Source of the DNA: Angiostrongylus vasorum
Taxonomy: Eukaryota > Nematoda > Chromadorea > Rhabditida > Metastrongylidae
DNA: 64,000 nucleotides
Direction of reading: 5' to 3'
NCBI GenBank assembly: GCA_018806985.1
Contig: JADANN010000221.1
Span: 496,001-560,000, forward strand
The translations under genes were made by a program, and so were the position numbers. Below the pieces are notes generated by a model that saw nothing but the letters and a program-made list of their open reading frames with translations, had not been told where the DNA came from and made no database searches. This document shows, one piece after another, positions 10,824-25,800 of the stretch. Positions within the stretch are counted from its first letter, which is position 1, and every line of letters starts with the position of its first letter.

Positions 10824-13800
10824 ATGGAATATTCGTCTGAAGAAGAGACAGTAATGCTACACGCCTCTCATTGGTTCATAATCGTCTTGTATATCGTGTC
10901 GTTAACGACGGCGACGATCTACCTCCACAACTGTCTGCCAGATCCTTTGCCTCCAAGCAGTGGTTGGTTTTGACAACTTCTTTTGAGATTGATAATAGTA
11001 AACCATTCTGATTTCCCATCTGCTCTCTGCACTCTAAAAATTCTTGCTGACCGTCGTTATAACGTTCTTAAACGAGTTTTACCGATGCCGTAGAACTCTA
11101 CTGGAAATGGATGCTTGACTTGTTACTGACTGATATTAGCTATAGGCTAATAATGTAGGCCAAATAGAGTACAGATACAGGTCGGCAAAGCTTTGCCAAC
11201 AAAAAATTCTTCACATGCGAACGATTGCTGTACAAGACTTCTTACAGACAACAGCCACTTCTCAGAACTTCGAGCTCGACGATTGTTGTTTGAGTTGTCA
11301 AACATTGGTCCAAAGCCAACCGGTTCAGAAGCATGTGAAGGATTCACAAGAAATCATATATTGAATGAGCTAAAGTAAGTTGTGATTTGTAAGTAGTATA
11401 GCTCAATCAAGGTTTTATAATTGCTTCAAAAGAGATCAATACCTTCTTCGATTTAACTTGTGATGATTTCAGAACTAATCAATAGTTTCTAGTTTAAGAT
11501 ATGATTCAAAAGAGTTGTAGAAGGAAAAGGTATAGTGAGAAAGCTTTAAGCACGAGATATGCTGACATACATTAACTGGAAGGCATACCAGTTTTCTTGA
11601 CATTCTCGACTAAGAAATGTGCGTGCGCGTGCAGGTTAGTAGCCATTATTCCATTCCTCGGTGACGCAAACTCGTTCCTAATCGGCCTTTGACATGGAGA
11701 TTATGGTCAATCAAAAACCGGTTATTTTCCACATTTTGCTAGCCTTGACATAATACAATGCCCGTAGTAGGTAATCGAACGGATTGAGTTTTTAACAAAG
11801 TATTAGGGAAGTAGGGATGAAAATACGGTGTATTAAATATGTGCAACGGTCGTACGTAATTTCGATGAAGTGTGCGTTTTGGAGACCTCACAATTTCCCA
11901 AGACCGATTTTCTGTTAACCACCGCATTGATTGGTAACTCACTATTTTTTCTCCGAGAAGCAAACACGAGGTTGATATTACAGAACTTATTTACGCACAA
12001 TTGCTGACTTTTCGGCAGTTTCGCCTTCTTCGGAGCTTTTCATTCTTTTGCAAGTACTCCAGAATTACTCCAGAAAACAGAATTGTAATCCAGAAATAAT
12101 TCACGAATTATTGTATAAACTCGTGAGAGCTGAGAGACAGGCGAAACGAAGGACCCGCATGGTGTGGTGGCGAGCGCGCTACTCCCCGGAAAGGACAATA
12201 GCGCGTTCGTTCCCCACCGCAGACACATGCGGTCCGGAGTTTTGCAAATATCTCAGCATCATTAAAGTTATATTTTCGCAACGCATACCCTGCCGCTAAA
12301 AAGAGTAGGCAGTAAATAATAAGTCAAAAATTGTATTGTACAAGTTATTCAGTATATGACAGTTCTCTATGTTACACCGGCCGTACCCTTCCGTTCTCAG
12401 CACGTCCTCCACTTTTTTCATCTCATCCCGCTCTGCATCCCTAATATTGTTCAGCGGTCTTTGATGAATGAAAGCTAGCACAAAGATGCCAATTGTTACT
12501 TTGGACGGGAATTTACTCATTTGCCCACAACAGTTGTATTTTTGTCTAAGACTGACCTTTTCCTCTAGGAACCTCGCATGGAACAATTTATTTTTGTGTT
12601 TCTGGAGTGGAGTATTAAAAAAAGGGAGCATCAATGTTAAACAGCAAAATTTTAACTTAGTGGGCGTTCTACCATCAAATACACTGCCGCTGATTGACAG
12701 AATTGAATAATACGCATTTACCACTACGCTGTCGAAGATCCCTTCACTGTTTGGAGAAGGTCTACCTAAGGTCAGAAAGATGTACACAACTTTTTCTACA
12801 CGCTTTTGGAGGAGACAGAATCGATCTTGTTCCACACAGCTTTCTATATTAGGTTTTTTCCTTCAGGAAGAGCTTAGTGGACAATTTGTAGAGCATTTTC
12901 AGCACTCAAATCGGTAGCTTTTTTCACTATACATTCCTACTGCTGCTTTCATGTGGTGGGATGGGATGGTGCAAAACGCAAAGTATTGACTCCTGTTACA
13001 GTGACGTTGTTTTGGGAGTTGCAAGTAGTGTGATTTAGCGATAGTTTCCGGTTTAAGAGTATGATCGATGTGTTTCCAGTTTTGTTGTCATGTTATTTAT
13101 ATTTTGCAGTCAAAACGATGGGGTTGCGGCGAAAATTCTCTCGCTCTGTATGTCGAACCTCTACCCTCTATTTCCCGTGCGATCACAATTTTCCCCAGTT
13201 CGTAGTTAGCGGCCCCTCCTTTTTTTTCGAAGTAAATGGTCGGTGAATTCTATTAAGTCGGGTAAAATATATCTTTATGTACAGAAGTTATGTTACAACA
13301 GTAGACAGAGAGAGAAAAGTCTGCTTCGAAAGTTGTTTGAAGTCTCTTCTACGTGAGCCGTTAGGCTGACAAATGAGATAGGTGATAGGTGCAATTGGAG
13401 AGAATGTGAGGTCTTTAGTTTAACAGCAAACCTTTTGGAGAGTGGAGACGTAGGAGTTGGAGGTCGAAAATCGAGCACAGCTGCTGTGAAGAGAACTGGC
13501 TTACTTCTACATGAGCCATGAATTCGTAGTATTCACTTGTTCATTTAAGAACGACGTTTCTTTATCAATGAGGAACTGCCGTCTTCAAGTAGTAGGAAAA
13601 CGTAAAAGGTCACGCCGTTAATCAATCCCTGAGGGATGCGGCATTCGACTACATCGTTCTAAGTGATTGAATGCGTATCTGGGCTTTGCAATGACTCGCG
13701 GTCATTCACCGATCCATCGAACCAGTGCTGCTATTTTCCCAGAGAAGTGTCGTATCGATTTGCCGACCCGGGGATGGAAGGCTTGCTGGGCCTGTGGCGC

Positions 13801-16800
13801 GGAGATCGATCTCATGAGTATTGCAGGGTGTCTCCGACCACCGCGCTACATGCGCCTGTAAAAAACCTAAGTTGGAAAAAATTTTCTGCGATATCGTCTT
13901 CGGTCTACAATTCCTTCAATTCTATTCGCAACTATTGAGTACCAGGAACAGTTTTCTCTAATGAGACTGGTAGTGCACACAGCATACACTTATGCTGAAA
14001 ATGATTATTGCGTGGTCAGAAACAGCACTCTTACACCAGCAACTGGACGAATAAGACGAAACATGAGCGAACGATGAAGCCAAACGCTGAGCGCTCTATT
14101 CTTTTCCTGCTAACTGTTATCAGAAAGAAACAAAATGACAGCGAAAACCACCTATTTAACAATGTGATTTTATACAACCAATTTTTTTATACTTGCCAAT
14201 AATTTTGTGCGAGTTGGCGCGATTACATCTACATACATAGTTGACAGTTAGTCATATTGTGGTTTGTCTGCATTGGGGTTACGCACAAATGCACACACAA
14301 AACACCGAAGGTGAAGTGGCAAGGATTCGCTGTTGATCTGCTGTTTGCATCATCACGCTGTAACTCGTACAAAAAGCTCTTTTCGGGTCAGAAAAAGTCT
14401 TCACTGAAGTAAACCCTTGTTCTTAATGAAAAACACTCGAATATGTAAAATTTATGCAGCTAACTTGAAACATTGAGTTGTCCCAAGCGGCAGCCACGCT
14501 AAAAACAGGGTGGATGTTGAGTGTTTAACGCAAATGATGGGAGTATGGCGTTCGTCAGCGATCAGAGAAAGAGGCTGCTACGGTTGACAACTGCATGATG
14601 ACGAATGGGTGTGAATGCGCAACATAATCTTGTCATCGTGACGGACTCATGTAACACAAAACACGGTAGAAAATTCCCAGTGGATAAGTTGCCGTCTTTT
14701 TTTCAGAACAAGCATAGTAGCGTTCTTTTGCTGTTGGTAAATGTAACGAAGCCGTAGAAATAATTGCAAAGTCTGTGTTGCATGGGCTACCCATTGATTA
14801 CAAAAGCGTTAGCAAAGTGCTTCTGTGGACCAAAATAAGTCATCAGAAAGGAAATGACACCCATATAGAACATACCACTTGCGCAGCCCAATTGTGGACA
14901 CTACAGTGTCCACAATTGGAGCTCGCGAATGGGTAGGTAAAGAATCTAGAAACTCACAACTATGAGCGAAAGCAACGTCAGATGAAGAACTCTCGTCAGC
15001 TACCTACTTTCCAGTCTTCTTGTTTTGAGAGTTATCGCAGTTGTGACAATAACCAAAATCAGAGCAATCAACGATTAGTTTGGAGGTCCGCACGCTTGAC
15101 TACGTAACGAACTAAACGAAATGTAGCATTTTTAGGATGGCCATTATCGTCCATTTTTCAGGCTCATCAAGTTGTCAGCAACTGTGCAATTTGAAATCGA
15201 ACAGCAGAATCCATCAGGATGTTTCGACTTGAAAAGATTCTCTACCGATGGCATTACGATTTGCTATCGCAATGTATGTGATGCACTTGCGTCTCTCTCA
15301 AACCATGATTATCAAACTTTGAGCATTTTCATCATTATTCCAATCTTTACTTACATGGGCTTCAAATATTTATTGATACATGATGTCCAGGATGCATTGA
15401 ATACAATGCGTTTGGTGCGAAAATAATGTTCGCTTTCAATTTTAAGCCAATATATCTCAGCTCGTCTTAAACTTCACTAGTTCGAATGAAAATCATTGAA
15501 ATCTGGAACTTTTTGCCTATACGATACAAGTGGCCTCATTCTACTCCCACTGGACAAACTTCGATTTTCTAGACCCCATGACACATATTTCTTTTAATTA
15601 TCACGTAAAGGCCCGTCTTTGAAACACAAAAGTACTTGAGCAAACGGAATTTCGTCCAGCAGGACAGAGTTTTTATTACTTATTTTATTTATTTTAAATG
15701 ACCCGTCTTAACGTCTACTGTGCGGATCTCAACACTTTTCACACTCGATTCTTTTCATCGGATCCATCATCCACGAAGATCTTCCAACTTTTTTACGTGT
15801 GGCTTTCGGCTAATGTTTGAGGATTTTCATTTCATCTTGAATGTCGTAGAATGCTGGTCGAGTCGATTCTCCCTGGATTCCTGAGATAGCAGGCTGGACC
15901 GTTTTTATTTGGATTGCAGAAAGTAGTTTTTCCCTCACAAGTTCGGTACCAATTTTCCAACCACGTAGGTATGACAGACTTGTCGCCTGCAGTCGAATGG
16001 AACTAGCATCATGTTCGTGATGATAAGCATCACTACCACTGTGCTATCCACCCTCTGCAAGACAGAATATTGTTCCCAAAATGTAATTTATGTGTCCAAT
16101 TTTTGCCCTTACACTGGAAATTTTTAGAACGAAACACGTTTTCAACTCTTTTAAATCCTAATTCTATACATATCCGAGACTAAGGGGAGTACTGTACAGA
16201 AATTTCATATACGATCATATAGCAGAACAAAGTATCTTCTACGAATCTGCGTACTTCCTAGCCCCTCAAATACTCCACTGAACCCGCGAACTCATGAAAT
16301 CATGACTGATTGCCGAAAAAAAAAGAAAAAGAAACTTATGTTGTTACATGCAAGAAGTCTGCGTCTTTAGTTGTTGTCTTTCCTTAACCAATAACGACAA
16401 TGAGCAAGCGCCGAATTTGTTATCAAACAGTTGATGTAAAGCTCAGTTAATACTCTTGGGTCTTAAATGGTGTTTAATCGATAAGCACTCCACTGACGGT
16501 ACTGCTATTTTATTTAGGTGTGCTTGTAGTCTACTATTATTCACTAAAATAAAAGGATAAAGGATATAAAGCTCATGGCGTTGATCAATTTCTGAGGGAT
16601 GCGCCATGAATTCGACTTCAATAAGCATCGTTTGGAGGTGACAATGCATATCTGGCCTTTACAATGACTCGCGGTGGCTTATCGATGTATCGAGCCAGTG
16701 CTGCTATCCTCCCGGACAAGGCTGGCACCAATTTGCCGACCCCGGAGGGATCGAAGGCTTGGTGAGCCTTAGAGGCTGAGACCGATCCCGTGGGTGTTAC

Positions 16801-19800
16801 AGGACGCCTCCGACCACGGCGCCACACGCGCCCATATTACTCATTAGTGTGTAAAATTAAGTTGGCTCAAATTGTTCAGTGCAAATATTACACCTGGAAT
16901 GACGTATCTCCTTTTGGAGCCTAAGTGATTTTTATGATTGTTTATCATAGCACATTATGTTTTTCTTGATGGCTTTGATACCATCCTCAACAAATAACTA
17001 AAAAAAGAATCTGACCGCGGGTTTAATACTCCTATAGATTTTCTATCGTCATTGTTCGTTTTCGACATTTAGTTCATATGACCGTCACAGCTGCATTAAT
17101 GTCAAACTGCTTGAAACGTCTGGCTATCCTGAAATCCTCTGTTACTGTATCACTTTTTGAACCATTCCAGTGAATAGCATTTGCAAAAAGTATTAATCAA
17201 TATGAGTGCATGTGGCGCAGGGTTGGAGGCGCCACTGCGACACAGACGTGGTCGATCCTCGCGTCCATGTCGTCCATGGCCCACCAAGCCCTCCATCCCT
17301 CCGGGGTCGGCAAATTGGTACCAGACTTGTCCGAGAGGATAGCAGCACTGGCTCGATACATCGGCAGACCCCCGCGAGTCATTGTAAAGGCCAGATATGT
17401 ATTCAATCACCTCCAACGATACTTAATGAAGTCGAATGCATGACACATCCCTCAGGGATTGATCAACGCCGAGAGGCTTTATCCTTTAGCTTTCATTAAT
17501 CATATCGCAAAGTAGAGAACAACTACGGTTGCTTGAACGTCCTTACCTGTCATTTGTGGCTAAAACTCACCATGTTTCTCGATCAATATCAAGATAGTTA
17601 CGACATTTTGCTTAGGCTTTTTTTTCTATCTATTAATTAGGACGGGACTTTATAAGCGCAAATGATTTGCAAGAGCGCATATTTAGGTTTCAAATGTTGT
17701 CGCCCGTCTGTCTAAAGGCGACCACAAGCAAAAAAGGTTCGCTGTACTACTCAATTGTCATTACGACAGTTGGCCGACAAGTCCTGGTGAGTTCACGGAA
17801 ACTCGAATTTCTCACTTTTATGGGTTTTCTAGGAGTGTAGCGATGTGGTTTCTTACAAGAGTTGTTTCGTAGAGTGTTAAGCTCACCCTATTTTATTTCT
17901 ATGTTTGGCCTAAAATTGCGTACTACTGCCACTGTAGTTTTTCGACAAGGACATATTCGACAAAACACGGGATAGTCACTAGCATCTATGAGCGCATTAT
18001 GTATAACCAACTGGGCGTACTCTACTCTTTATTCTCCAGTGGATCGAGATAATTTCGTTTGATTTCGAATTATAGATGACCGAAAATAAATCCTTTTTTA
18101 ACGTAAGACAGTCAACCCCAGTTCGTACTAAACTTCACTAAGTGTAGTAACCCATTAGAATCTTCGTTTCTTTATTTGTACATCACCTCTGCACTTCTAC
18201 AAAACTTCGCAACACAAGTTCTTGCAACAGTTGCAATACGAATTCTGATATCCTGCAATTCATTGGTTTTCTCACATTTTTTATGTGGGGCCTCGGATCA
18301 GTAAAAAGATTGAAGGGTCGGGATTTCATCCAGCAGGACCGCATGCCATCAATGAATGCGTCGCTGTGTTCGTGGATGCCTCGTTTGGTTAAAATTTTTG
18401 CAAATTCTTTCATTTCGTCAATATTTTTCCAATTTTGGTTTAAGGAAACAGAGCCGAGGGCGATACTTTAGGAAGCAAAATATTTTAAGCCATATTACAA
18501 TTGGCGAAGGTCTTCTGAACCATTGAGTTCTTTGGTAATCGCAAATAACAAGCAGTTAAAGACGAAACCAGCACAATGCTAAATGCGTTAACTACAACAT
18601 GTTACCATGATCACTTCGCCCTGACTTCACGAGCTGATTAGAGAGAGTCGTTTGGCACAGGTGGTTCGGATGACCTCATTTCGTGTGCTCTGATGGTGGA
18701 GTTGATCCGACTATTGGCTCGCCAACCTGATATGCTTACCAAATACGATGTTGTATTTCTTTTTAATGGAGCTGAAGAATCGATCTTGCAGGTAAACAAG
18801 AAAACACTTTTTTTCATCCGAACGGATGAAATATACTTTGAAATAGAAGCAAAATGTGTATGTAAACTAATCTTTCTCAGGTTCAACGAATGATATTTTC
18901 AGAATTTCGTAACGGATTCAGAGCTTTTAGCAATCTTTACTTTAGGGGGCACACGGGTTCATCACTCAACACCGATGGCGAAATGACATACGGGCTTTCA
19001 TCAATCTGGAAGCCAGTGGTAGTGGTGGTAAAGAACTTCTCTTTCAAGCCGGTGAGTTCTGAACGCAAGTGAAGCATTAAAATTGTATATGACAAAATAA
19101 ATCAACCTTCCAACTTTAGACGAAGACATCTCAGCTTGTAGTAAACTTTAGAAATCAAACGAAAAAATGTTGTAGAATTGATCTTTGCGAAATACAGTTC
19201 CTGGGTGTCGGGCTGCCCCTTACAGCAGGGGGGATTAATCCCCCCAGCAAGGTCTTCCGAGCTGAGAAGGAGCCCGACTTCTCCTCCAGGAAGCCCAGTT
19301 AAGAGTAGACCAATAGCAGGACTCGCCACCGTCCTGGTATCAAACTAGTCCCATGGTGGCAAATCTCCTACTGATCCAAAACGGCGGTGGCCACCTATGG
19401 TGAAGACGACCTGGGGCAAACTTTGTCTAGACTGACCTTGGGGCTCCAGAGAAGCACAGTGGCTAAACCAGCAAAGCTACGAGAAAATGAGAATCATGCT
19501 GGGGCCCGCACAACCAGTGAAGATGGGCCATCCAAGTAACTAAGAATAATATACGAGTCCTCTTATTCTATAACGATGGCATCCTTCTTTTTAGAGCCTG
19601 CAGAGCTTATTTTTTCTGCATTTTTCGTCTACGCCAGTATCTCTGACAACAAGACGGTTAAACTAATCGGAAATTTGCCCAGCAAATACGATGGTGCCAT
19701 CCAGTGTACCTTTAATGTTCTCAGATGTCGCGCTTACGTTGAAACATTTCAGAATTTAGATCCCACTTTAAATTTTTTGAAAATCTCATTTTTAATCATT

Positions 19801-22800
19801 CTGGAGTAAAATAACGTCTTGAAACCTTTTCAAAAAATATTTATGTCATAAGGATGATGAAACAAGTCTGTTCTACAAGGACGTTAAGCTCACAACTTAT
19901 TAGCCATGTTGTTCATTGAAAATTGGGGAGAACCCGCGAAGATTAGGCTTCTTTACCAATCTATTTAAGGAGATTTAAGTTGGAGATTAAAAATTGGTAA
20001 GATTACCCGTGATTTGGGTGCGGTAAGTGACCTCTGTAAGTTTGTCGCTGATCGGTCTAATTGACGTTCATGGTACAGGTCCTTCGAACCAGTGGCTGTT
20101 GGATTCATATCTGGCGGCGGCCGTTTATCCTCATTGCTCAATTATCGCTCAAGAAATTTTTCAAAGTGGATTGTTTCCGGGTGACACGGATTTCCGTGTG
20201 TTTAGAGACTATGGTAAAATACCAGGATTGGACTTGGCTTTTGTGCAGAATGGCTATTGGTGGCACACTGAATTTGATGAGGCACGCAGAATCACGCCAG
20301 GCTCATTACAAAGAGCCGGTATGACTGTATGATGTTCACCTACATGTTTTTCCCTTATCTTTCTTGTATGGTTGCTTAATTTACGTTCTTTTCCTGTCTT
20401 AGTAAAACTCCATCAGAACAGTTCCGGTCAGTGGAAGTTGTTCTCCAGAGGATTTGTTCAGGTGATAACATATACGCCACTCTGCTACACCTGTTGCAAT
20501 CACCATATTTGAATAGTTCGATTGTGCACGACAATCAAAAATATGTATTCTTTGATGTTCTGGGTGAGGTTTAACTCGTCTTTTAATCAGCGGCTTCGGT
20601 TTCATTTCGATTTTCTCAGAAACTACAGCATTACGACAATGTGTTATTTTGCCAAACTTTGTCACGAACTGAATTTCGAGTAACTAAGCCTTTTTTTGTA
20701 GGCCTAATATTCTATTGGTTTTACAAGAACTTATTGGACCAAAAATTTTTATGTCCAGGCCTGTTTGTCGTTGTCTATCCAGAAACGGTCGCTAATTCAA
20801 TTAATGCTGTTCTGATTATTGCAGTTCTCTTAAAAGTGTCAACTCATTTTCTCTACTATGGTAAGTAATCAATCTTACATATCTCAAGAGCTCAACTCTT
20901 GCATCTCTTTCACCGAACTACTTCAGCTTCCAATTTATCCTTGACGTCCAGTGCGAATCTGACTTTGAATTTGTCAGTTAGGAAAGATACGCGCAAAGGG
21001 CTTTACTCAGATTTGCATATTCTTTTATGCTCTTGTTCATTTGTTCTAAGATCCAGTTAAATAACACAAGTGATTCTTTTTAAGCAGAATATTACAAAGA
21101 TGCTATAGCTGATTATATTGTCGTCATAGCATCTATGAGTATTGTGGTTACCATTACGTCCTACTTGACTCTTTTCATTTGGGGAGCTATGCCATGGTGT
21201 GTTCGTAGTGATTTTTGTCTTGTCTTTAAAGCAATATGTCAATGGTGGAACATGTTCGGTACCTTGTGCATTCAAGGTATTCAATCCATGGATTGGCAGT
21301 TTTAATTTATGGAGTGCCTGCTTTATGGACTGGTACCAACACAATGTTGTTTTTAACGTCAAGAGTTGATGAGCAAAGCAAAGAGGTCTGTAAGACATTG
21401 TTATCAAACTCGGAAATTGGAGGATTTACACGTAGATTACAACTATACTCATGAAAAAGAAATCATTCATGAGTTGAAGCAGAGTAGCCGCTATGATTCA
21501 CGTGAATAGTGGCGTTTGTTGCCAAAAAATTAGGCGTTATTGCAAATTTGTGAATACCGTATAGCGATGTCTGCTATCGTCCCAACGGTTTACCGCCTAA
21601 TCGTGGCTGTGAGGTGTGGACTGGGATGTGCAACAGATGATTCATTCTCTGGCAGGGTCTCCCAAGCTGAGAAGGAGTCCGGCGTTTCCATCAGGAAGCC
21701 CAGCTAAGAGTGAACCAATACCAGAATCCATCACCGTCTTGGTATCAAACTAGTCGCATGGTGGTAAATGTCCCACTGACCCACAAGGGCGGCGACTGCC
21801 TGTTGTGGTGACGAACTGGGAGCAGACCTTGGCTAGGCTGACCTCGGGACTCCAGGGAACCACAGTGGCTGAACCAGCAAAACTCCGAAGAAATGGAGAT
21901 TATGCTGAGGGCCCGCACAACCAGTGAGGACTGGCCATCCCAGTATCCAAGGAATATATCTTCTATGAGCAAGCGATTCATCTACATTAAAGATAAATGT
22001 AGTAGCGGCAGTTTTAAAACTTTTTTTGCTTGATGTTAATGGTTCAGGATCACTCCACGGCTATTGAGAATGTGCATCAGCTTTTAATAGCCATCATTCT
22101 CACAGTTTTCACTTTAAAAGGTGTAGGTAGTGGCTACCTATTTGCCCTCCTGCTATTTCCAATCGTCAAGGATGTCATGCCTCTAAGAAACGAGTGGACA
22201 ACCGTCTCGACCAACTTGCTACTAAACTCACCCTGTTTTGTGATGTTCATCTACCTATCCGAAATGGTACTTTCAATTTTCATTCCTATTATGGGCAGAA
22301 CTGATTCCAATCCTGAGAGAGTTGTCGCCGTCTTCACAACTATTCCAGTTTTTGTTATTGTTCTTTCGCTGGTAAGTCGTAAAACCTGAATTAAACTAGA
22401 CTCATTTTTTCGCAGATTATCCTTCAAAGAAGAGTTCCGACATAAAACATCTGCGGCTTTGCCTTTCTTGTGCATCTTGTTGTTGCCTTCTTCTTCGCAA
22501 TTAAAGAGTATTTCATTTAGGCGAAAATGAAGCAGGATACACGCTTATGAAATAAGGTTTAAGTATTCACTACTTAATTGTAACTTGACCATGAGTGAAA
22601 TCCTAGTGAAAGCCTACTCTGCTTCATTTTAGAGTGACTTGTTACTTGCCCCCCAAAATTTTACTATTCGGAATGAAAAAGTGTTAAGCAAAGGACGACA
22701 TTAAGAACGGTGGACAGAAGAAAAAAGTTTGATAAAATGTTACCATCTGTTCCATCATTTCACTCATCAGTTTCGTTTTTGTCACTGAAGAGGAGCAGCT

Positions 22801-25800
22801 GCTGAAACGTAATGAAATTGTAGTAAAGGAAACTCCACTGCCTCCTAAAATAGTGGCTATATGTGCCTTCGCTCTTAGGCTAAATGTGTTACAGGCTTGT
22901 TGGCGTGACAACCAACTGCTAGTTGACCATTTTGCAAAAAGAAAAAGGCTGAACTACCTCCGGGAGAATCCTTTCTGGATCCAATTCATTATTTGTCACA
23001 TCAGTGAATGCCATTAATATTGACCCATGCCATAAAGCTTTCCCTTTATGTACTTTAGAAGGACAAAAACGATTCCAAAATACTATAGGTCTTGCTTTAC
23101 AAAATCCTGGAAAGTGAAGTCTGGTTCTAGAAATAGTCAGTGAGCCTGATAAAGTCCTACGTTGCTGCGAATTTCGAATGATTTGTTTATTCGTTTTCAA
23201 GAAGTTTATGCACTGCAAACATCTTAATTTTAAAATGTTAAGTACCTGAAACGATTAGAGTACATGATAAACTAGCTCTGCTATCTTAAAGTCCCACTGA
23301 TAAAGTTCTCATTGGCCCACTGTTTGGACAATTCGATGCCAGAAAAGTGATGTAGTGGCTTAGTGGGTTAGCGACATCTTTTGCAGTTGCCTCTACTCAC
23401 AATTACAACCACTAGACGAGACTCGTCAGCAACGTCTTTACCAAGCTTCGTTTGTATGATAGCTGCCATAGTATTTACAACGGCTGTTGTACTGTTTGTA
23501 CTTCGTGTGATCCACCGTTCTCCGTACAACTACTCGGATGCATATCCGATCGCAAAGCGGATACAGTTGTTCGTGAGTAATTTGCTTCATTAAGAACATC
23601 TGTATAGTTTAGTATTTTCGTCGATTGCTTAAAAACAAGCAAATACAGATGGCGTTTGATTGTTTTTAAGTTTAATAGTGTCGTAAGCTGTTTAAAATAC
23701 AGGGCCTTTGTCATGGTTGAATTGATGTCACTTCTTAATCTTCTACTTAGAATAAACATATGTCAGCTTGTGATACAGGTTGTGATCAGAATAAAAGCCT
23801 GTGAAATTTGGATATTTTTGCCAATGAGGTGGAAGGTTATCTGCTTCAGCGTAATGGAATTCTAGGCTGTTGCACTTGAGTTTTTTGAAGGTGTTTTCAA
23901 GGACGGTATGCTTTCAACATTCTGGATTTGACGAGGTTTCGCTTTCCTATTGTTTCAAACTCTGTAGGATCTACCGTACATGTTTATTTCGCAATACAGT
24001 TAGACTTTTTATATTCATTGCCAGCCTCAGGTTTGCTGTATTCATTTTTCAATCTCCTGAAAACACTTCTTTCCCGTAGTTATTTCGTCCGGATTCAAGA
24101 AACCTCAATTCAAGAAGAGGAAGAAGAGGAAGAAAAAAGAAAAAAAAGGAAAAGAAGAAGGATTTAATCTTATTTCTCGCCCACCAAGCAGCTACTACAA
24201 CCTGCTTCTAGCAAAAATTTGGCGTTTCTGTGCTTCACTTTTGTCGAGCATTGCGCAGTGCTTCTTGTAAATAATGAACTTTCGTCGCCCTGCACAACGC
24301 AGTCAAGAAAAGGATAACCTTTCCTGCACTGAAGAATCACAGAATAGCTTCCGCAGAGATGATCGTGATGCTTTTGGTTCATGTCGTGTGGCACATACTT
24401 GTCGAGTTTTTCCCTACAAACTAGTCGCGTTGAGTGTTCCGAAACTACTGTCCAAGTTCTGCTTCTTTGAAAGCCCTTGTTTTGTAGTATACGGTCTTAT
24501 GTGATTTTCGTCTTCAGTGCACTCTCTCATCAACATGAAACCTACTGCACTAAACCCTTGAATCATGAGCAAACTGATATCCACACAAAAAAAGTCCTTG
24601 CCTTTGATTGATTTGCTCTTCATTTTTACACGATCCGACATTAAATGTATTGCGCAGATCTTGCATTCAACTCGTCACTTCACGCGAACACGCTGGTTTC
24701 CGAGAATTTTTTTACTTCTGGGTTCAGCTATTGCTTGAGGTTTTTTTGTACTTGTTGATGAATTTCGTTGAATGCTAGCCGAGTGATTCTCTCCGAAATC
24801 ATTCGATTCCAAAGTTGGAGGCTTCCAAGTTCTTCTTCAAGGCAGTAGACAACTTTTGTGGATTGGTCCTAGACGCGTTTGGTAAAATTCTTCCGACAAT
24901 GGAAGGATGGGAAACTTGGTTGTTAATTTGATTTCTGCACGGCAATGTCGAATTCGAGATGTTCATAAACGATTCTGGTATGCTAAAGAGTAAGAAAAAC
25001 GGATATACGGTTATCACAAGCTATTCTCACGGATTTGTTTCTTCGATTCATGCTTGGGTCTTTAAAGTTGATAAAAAACTACTCGTTAGTCTTTCTGCGA
25101 GTGCTAAGATCACAGCTGCGCTGGAGCCTCATTTGGCATTCCATGTTAACTCTGTGCAGTGGGTCTCACTCCTTACAAAGTGTACAACAGAACAGTGGTC
25201 ACTAGGTATTATTAAGTGTTTAATATGGTTGGAGTTTATTTTTTTTCTCGAGCTTTCTCGAATGAGCTTATGAAAATGCTTCACGGCTAAGTGGGCGTGC
25301 TGGTATTGATAGCCACGCTTCTGCTCATCATGAACGCCTTAACTTTTTACCGTTGTCGCGGCTCTTATTGACCAGACGTCTTTGTGTAGTGTACAAAGCA
25401 TTCATGAGACTTTTTGGAGAATCCGGGTTAACGGAACCTATTTTTTGATTGTTCATGTCGATGAAGCGCTACTTTTTAGCATGTGAATCGAGCGCTGCAC
25501 AAAAAAGACGGTAGTGCATTGGTGCATGACAGTGGACTGTACGTGATCGCACAAGACTATCGCGGTGTAGAGGACATTCCATTTGTAGATGAAAGTGAGT
25601 TCTTGTAAACCTTAATACCAGGTTTGGTTCAAAACTCGGAATGAGGTCTTTTACCATAAGCTCTTAATATTCTTTTCTTATTTATCTTTTTATCTCGCTT
25701 CTTTCTTTCTCAAACTTATCATTTAATTGTCGATACTTCTTTAAACGTCTGCATTCTTAGAAAGTTGCGCTGAAAATTTAACTGAATGGATACTGGTGTG

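Noticed and set aside
22415..22511. Hydrophobic open stretch after a good acceptor, as an ERMP1-like exon
   Set aside because: It contains an in-frame TAA, and exons 22048-22371 and 23387-23572 join in phase without it and match the family order.
23866..24079. Intron stretch 23866-24079 as an extra ERMP1-like exon
   Set aside because: Frames do not connect in phase, and exon 23572 to 25480 already gives continuous family-like sequence.
24115..24167. Glu/Lys-rich frame as a coding tail
   Set aside because: Purine-rich simple repeat inside an intron.
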